A stretch of 7,617 bases of DNA from Pseudorhodobacter antarcticus. Lineage in GTDB: Bacteria > Pseudomonadota > Alphaproteobacteria > Rhodobacterales > Rhodobacteraceae. Position numbers and translations under genes: made by a program. How positions within the stretch are numbered: the first letter of the stretch is position 1; the number at the start of each line of letters is the position of its first letter. Shown here in pieces: positions 6,608-7,617 of the stretch. The notes under the pieces were generated by a model. The model was given only the letters and a program-made list of their open reading frames with translations, was not told the DNA's origin and ran no database searches. The stretch is from positions 1-7,617 of the forward strand of contig CAMDHB010000161.1 in NCBI GenBank assembly GCA_945897655.1, read 5' to 3'.

Positions 6608-6633
6608 GGCCCATCTCTTTCAGCATGTCACAA

Positions 6634-6662
6634 CCTATACGTTGGACCGGGCGCAAAGTCAA
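6634..6662 (-). promoter_or_regulatory. Predicted sigma70-type promoter of the GTA cluster
   Basis: On the minus strand a -35 element TTGACT (6662-6657; consensus TTGACA) and a -10 element TATAGG (6639-6634; consensus TATAAT) are separated by exactly 17 bp. The predicted start is around 6628-6626, where ATG also occurs. An A/T-rich tract and an IHF-like site lie just upstream. It is the best promoter-like sequence in the gap between mltG and g1. The -10 matches at four of six positions, so an activator such as GafA may be needed; this is inference. Confidence 0.6.
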
Positions 6663-6678
6663 ACTAAAAATCGAATAG

Positions 6679-6691
6679 GATCAAAGGGTTG
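6679..6691 (+). promoter_or_regulatory. Candidate IHF-binding site upstream of the GTA promoter
   Basis: GATCAAAGGGTTG matches the IHF core consensus WATCAANNNNTTR at every fixed position except the first base. The A-rich stretch at about 6661-6678 lies on the 5' side of the core, where strong IHF sites often have one. The centre is about 59 bp upstream of the predicted start, a usual distance for DNA bending toward an activator. IHF is a known co-activator of the Caulobacter GTA cluster. Binding here is not proven. Confidence 0.5.
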
Positions 6692-6725
6692 CAGGGCGGT
6701 GCGTTCAGCTGGTGTTAACTTGTAG

Positions 6726-6772
6726 GATGGGCAGTTCTCCGGTCCGCCCTGCGGGCCGGAGGGTTGCCCATC
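6726..6772. repeat. Long palindrome just after mltG, possible mltG terminator or REP-like element
   Basis: The outer arms GATGGGCA (6726-6733) and TGCCCATC (6765-6772) are perfectly complementary. Inside, CTCCGG pairs with CCGGAG and CCG with CGG around the 5-nt loop CCCTG. The four DNA mismatches (6734/6764, 6735/6763, 6736/6762, 6743/6755) are all G-T on the plus strand, so a plus-strand RNA could form a continuous 21-bp stem, while a minus-strand RNA would have A-C mismatches. No U-run follows on the minus strand. It begins 5 bp beyond the mltG stop codon. Confidence 0.65.
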
Positions 6773-6776
6773 TTCC

Positions 6777-7617
6777 TCACTCCTCGACCGGCACACCCTG
6801 CTCCGCCTCGATCGCCCGCCACTTGGCCACGTTGATGTTATGCTCTTCCAACGTCACCGCAAAGGCATGCCCCCCCGTGCCATCCGCCACAAAGAAGATG
6901 TAGGGCGTCGTGTCCGGGTTCAGCGCCGCCTCAATCGACAACCGGCCCGGGTTCGCAATCGGCGTCACAGGCAAACCGTCGATGACATAGGTGTTCCACG
7001 GCGTCTCACGCCGAAGTTCGCTTTGCCGCAACCCCCGGCCCAGGATCCCCTGCCCCTTGGTCACACCATAAATCACCGTGGGGTCGGTCTGCAGCTTCAT
7101 GCCCAGCGCCAACCGGTTCAGGAACACCGACGCCACCTGCTTGCGCTCGGCCGCGATCCCCGTCTCCTTCTCGACGATGGACGCCATGATCAACGCCTCC
7201 TCCGGCGTGGCGTAAGGCAGCCCCTCCGCCCGGGTCGCCCACAACTCGGCCAGCGTCGCCGTCTGCCGCGCACCCATCCGCGCCAGCAACTCACCCCGGT
7301 CCGCACCCTTGTCCACGTCATAGCTTTCGGGCGCCAGCGTCCCCTCGGCCGGCACCTCGGCAATTTCGCCCACCAGAAAATCGGCAGCCTTCAACGCCTC
7401 AACCACGTTCCAGCTCGTCACCCCCTCGGCCAGCGTCACGCGCCACCGCAGATCGCTGTCCGCCGCCGCTTCGGTGTATTCCACCGGAACCGCATCGACG
7501 CCTGGATTGAACTTCACCACCTCCACATAGCGGTCCGTAGCCGGATCCAGCCGTTGCAGCGTCACCTGCGCGCTCGCAACGCCGATCACAAAGTTGACCT
7601 CTTGCCCGCAAGTCGAT
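6777..7617 (-). CDS. mltG: Endolytic peptidoglycan transglycosylase MltG, C-terminal part
   Basis: The reading frame is open from the right window edge, so the N-terminus, with the usual membrane anchor, is outside; 279 residues are visible. The YceG-like catalytic domain is plain: EALIMASIVEKETGIAAERKQVASVFLNRL, then MKLQTDPTVIYGV, TPWNTYVIDGLPVTPIANPG, and HAFAVTLEEHN. The Glu of SIVEKE, encoded at 7172-7170, corresponds to the catalytic Glu218 of E. coli MltG. A LysM-like segment (RWRVTLAEGVTSWNVVEALKAADFL) precedes it. MltG cleaves newly made glycan strands in the periplasm and is thought to set their length. It is a chromosomal housekeeping gene, so it marks the boundary of the GTA cluster. 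The frame shows no damage in this part. Confidence 0.95.
   Translation of the reverse strand, partial: STCGQEVNFVIGVASAQVTLQRLDPATDRYVEVVKFNPGVDAVPVEYTEAAADSDLRWRVTLAEGVTSWNVVEALKAADFLVGEIAEVPAEGTLAPESYDVDKGADRGELLARMGARQTATLAELWATRAEGLPYATPEEALIMASIVEKETGIAAERKQVASVFLNRLALGMKLQTDPTVIYGVTKGQGILGRGLRQSELRRETPWNTYVIDGLPVTPIANPGRLSIEAALNPDTTPYIFFVADGTGGHAFAVTLEEHNINVAKWRAIEAEQGVPVEE

Noticed and set aside
6184..6678. A 164-codon plus-strand frame running through g1 and the control region
   Set aside because: It crosses the promoter and terminator and is antisense to g1; no motif or start signal supports it.
6714..6718. TTAAC half-site, as in CtrA boxes, upstream of the GTA promoter
   Set aside because: The second half-site at the required 7-nt spacing is missing. 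The word is short, and CtrA control of RcGTA is thought to act largely through GafA, so a direct site cannot be supported.
1..7617. An intact temperate prophage or a new defence island
   Set aside because: No integrase, repressor, replication, lysis or defence genes are present, no attachment repeats are visible, and gene order is that of the RcGTA structural cluster next to a host mltG gene.
1..7617. tRNA, rRNA or CRISPR features
   Set aside because: No cloverleaf-like sequence, ribosomal RNA segment or regularly spaced repeats could be seen on either strand.

Overview
This window is the head-and-connector half of a gene transfer agent (GTA) structural cluster of the Rhodobacter capsulatus type (RcGTA), lying wholly on the minus strand. 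High GC content, ATGA start/stop overlaps, the host gene mltG beside the cluster, and protein sequences that read like the Rhodobacterales GTA set all point to an alphaproteobacterium of the Rhodobacterales (Rhodobacteraceae/Paracoccaceae). The exact genus cannot be told from the sequence alone. No integrase, phage repressor, replication gene or lysis gene is visible, which fits a domesticated GTA rather than an intact prophage.

Layout in the direction of transcription (high to low coordinates): the 3' part of mltG, a host peptidoglycan transglycosylase gene (7617-6777); a 242-bp non-coding control region (6776-6535) holding a long palindrome, a near-consensus IHF-like site, a good sigma70-type promoter and, about 20 nt after the predicted transcription start, a clear Rho-independent terminator; then g1 small terminase, g2 large terminase, a 157-bp gap with a U-tailed hairpin, g3 portal, g3.5 small membrane-type protein, g4 prohead protease, g5 major capsid protein, an 86-bp gap with two competing hairpins, g6 adaptor, g7 stopper/head closure, g8 tail terminator, and the first 18 codons of g9, the major tail (tube) protein, cut by the window edge at position 1.

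The genes make a packaging motor (g1, g2), a portal (g3) in a protease-matured HK97-fold shell (g4, g5), and the neck (g6, g7, g8) joining the head to the tail tube (g9). In known GTAs these particles carry random pieces of host DNA to related cells. Gene order matches RcGTA g1 to g9 with no insertion or loss, so the protein content is canonical.

The most interesting material is non-coding. A promoter followed at once by a strong terminator, plus hairpins in both longer internal gaps, is what one would expect if cluster expression needs anti-termination. In Caulobacter, GTA expression is known to depend on GafY, IHF and the anti-terminator GafZ; that the same logic applies here is an inference.
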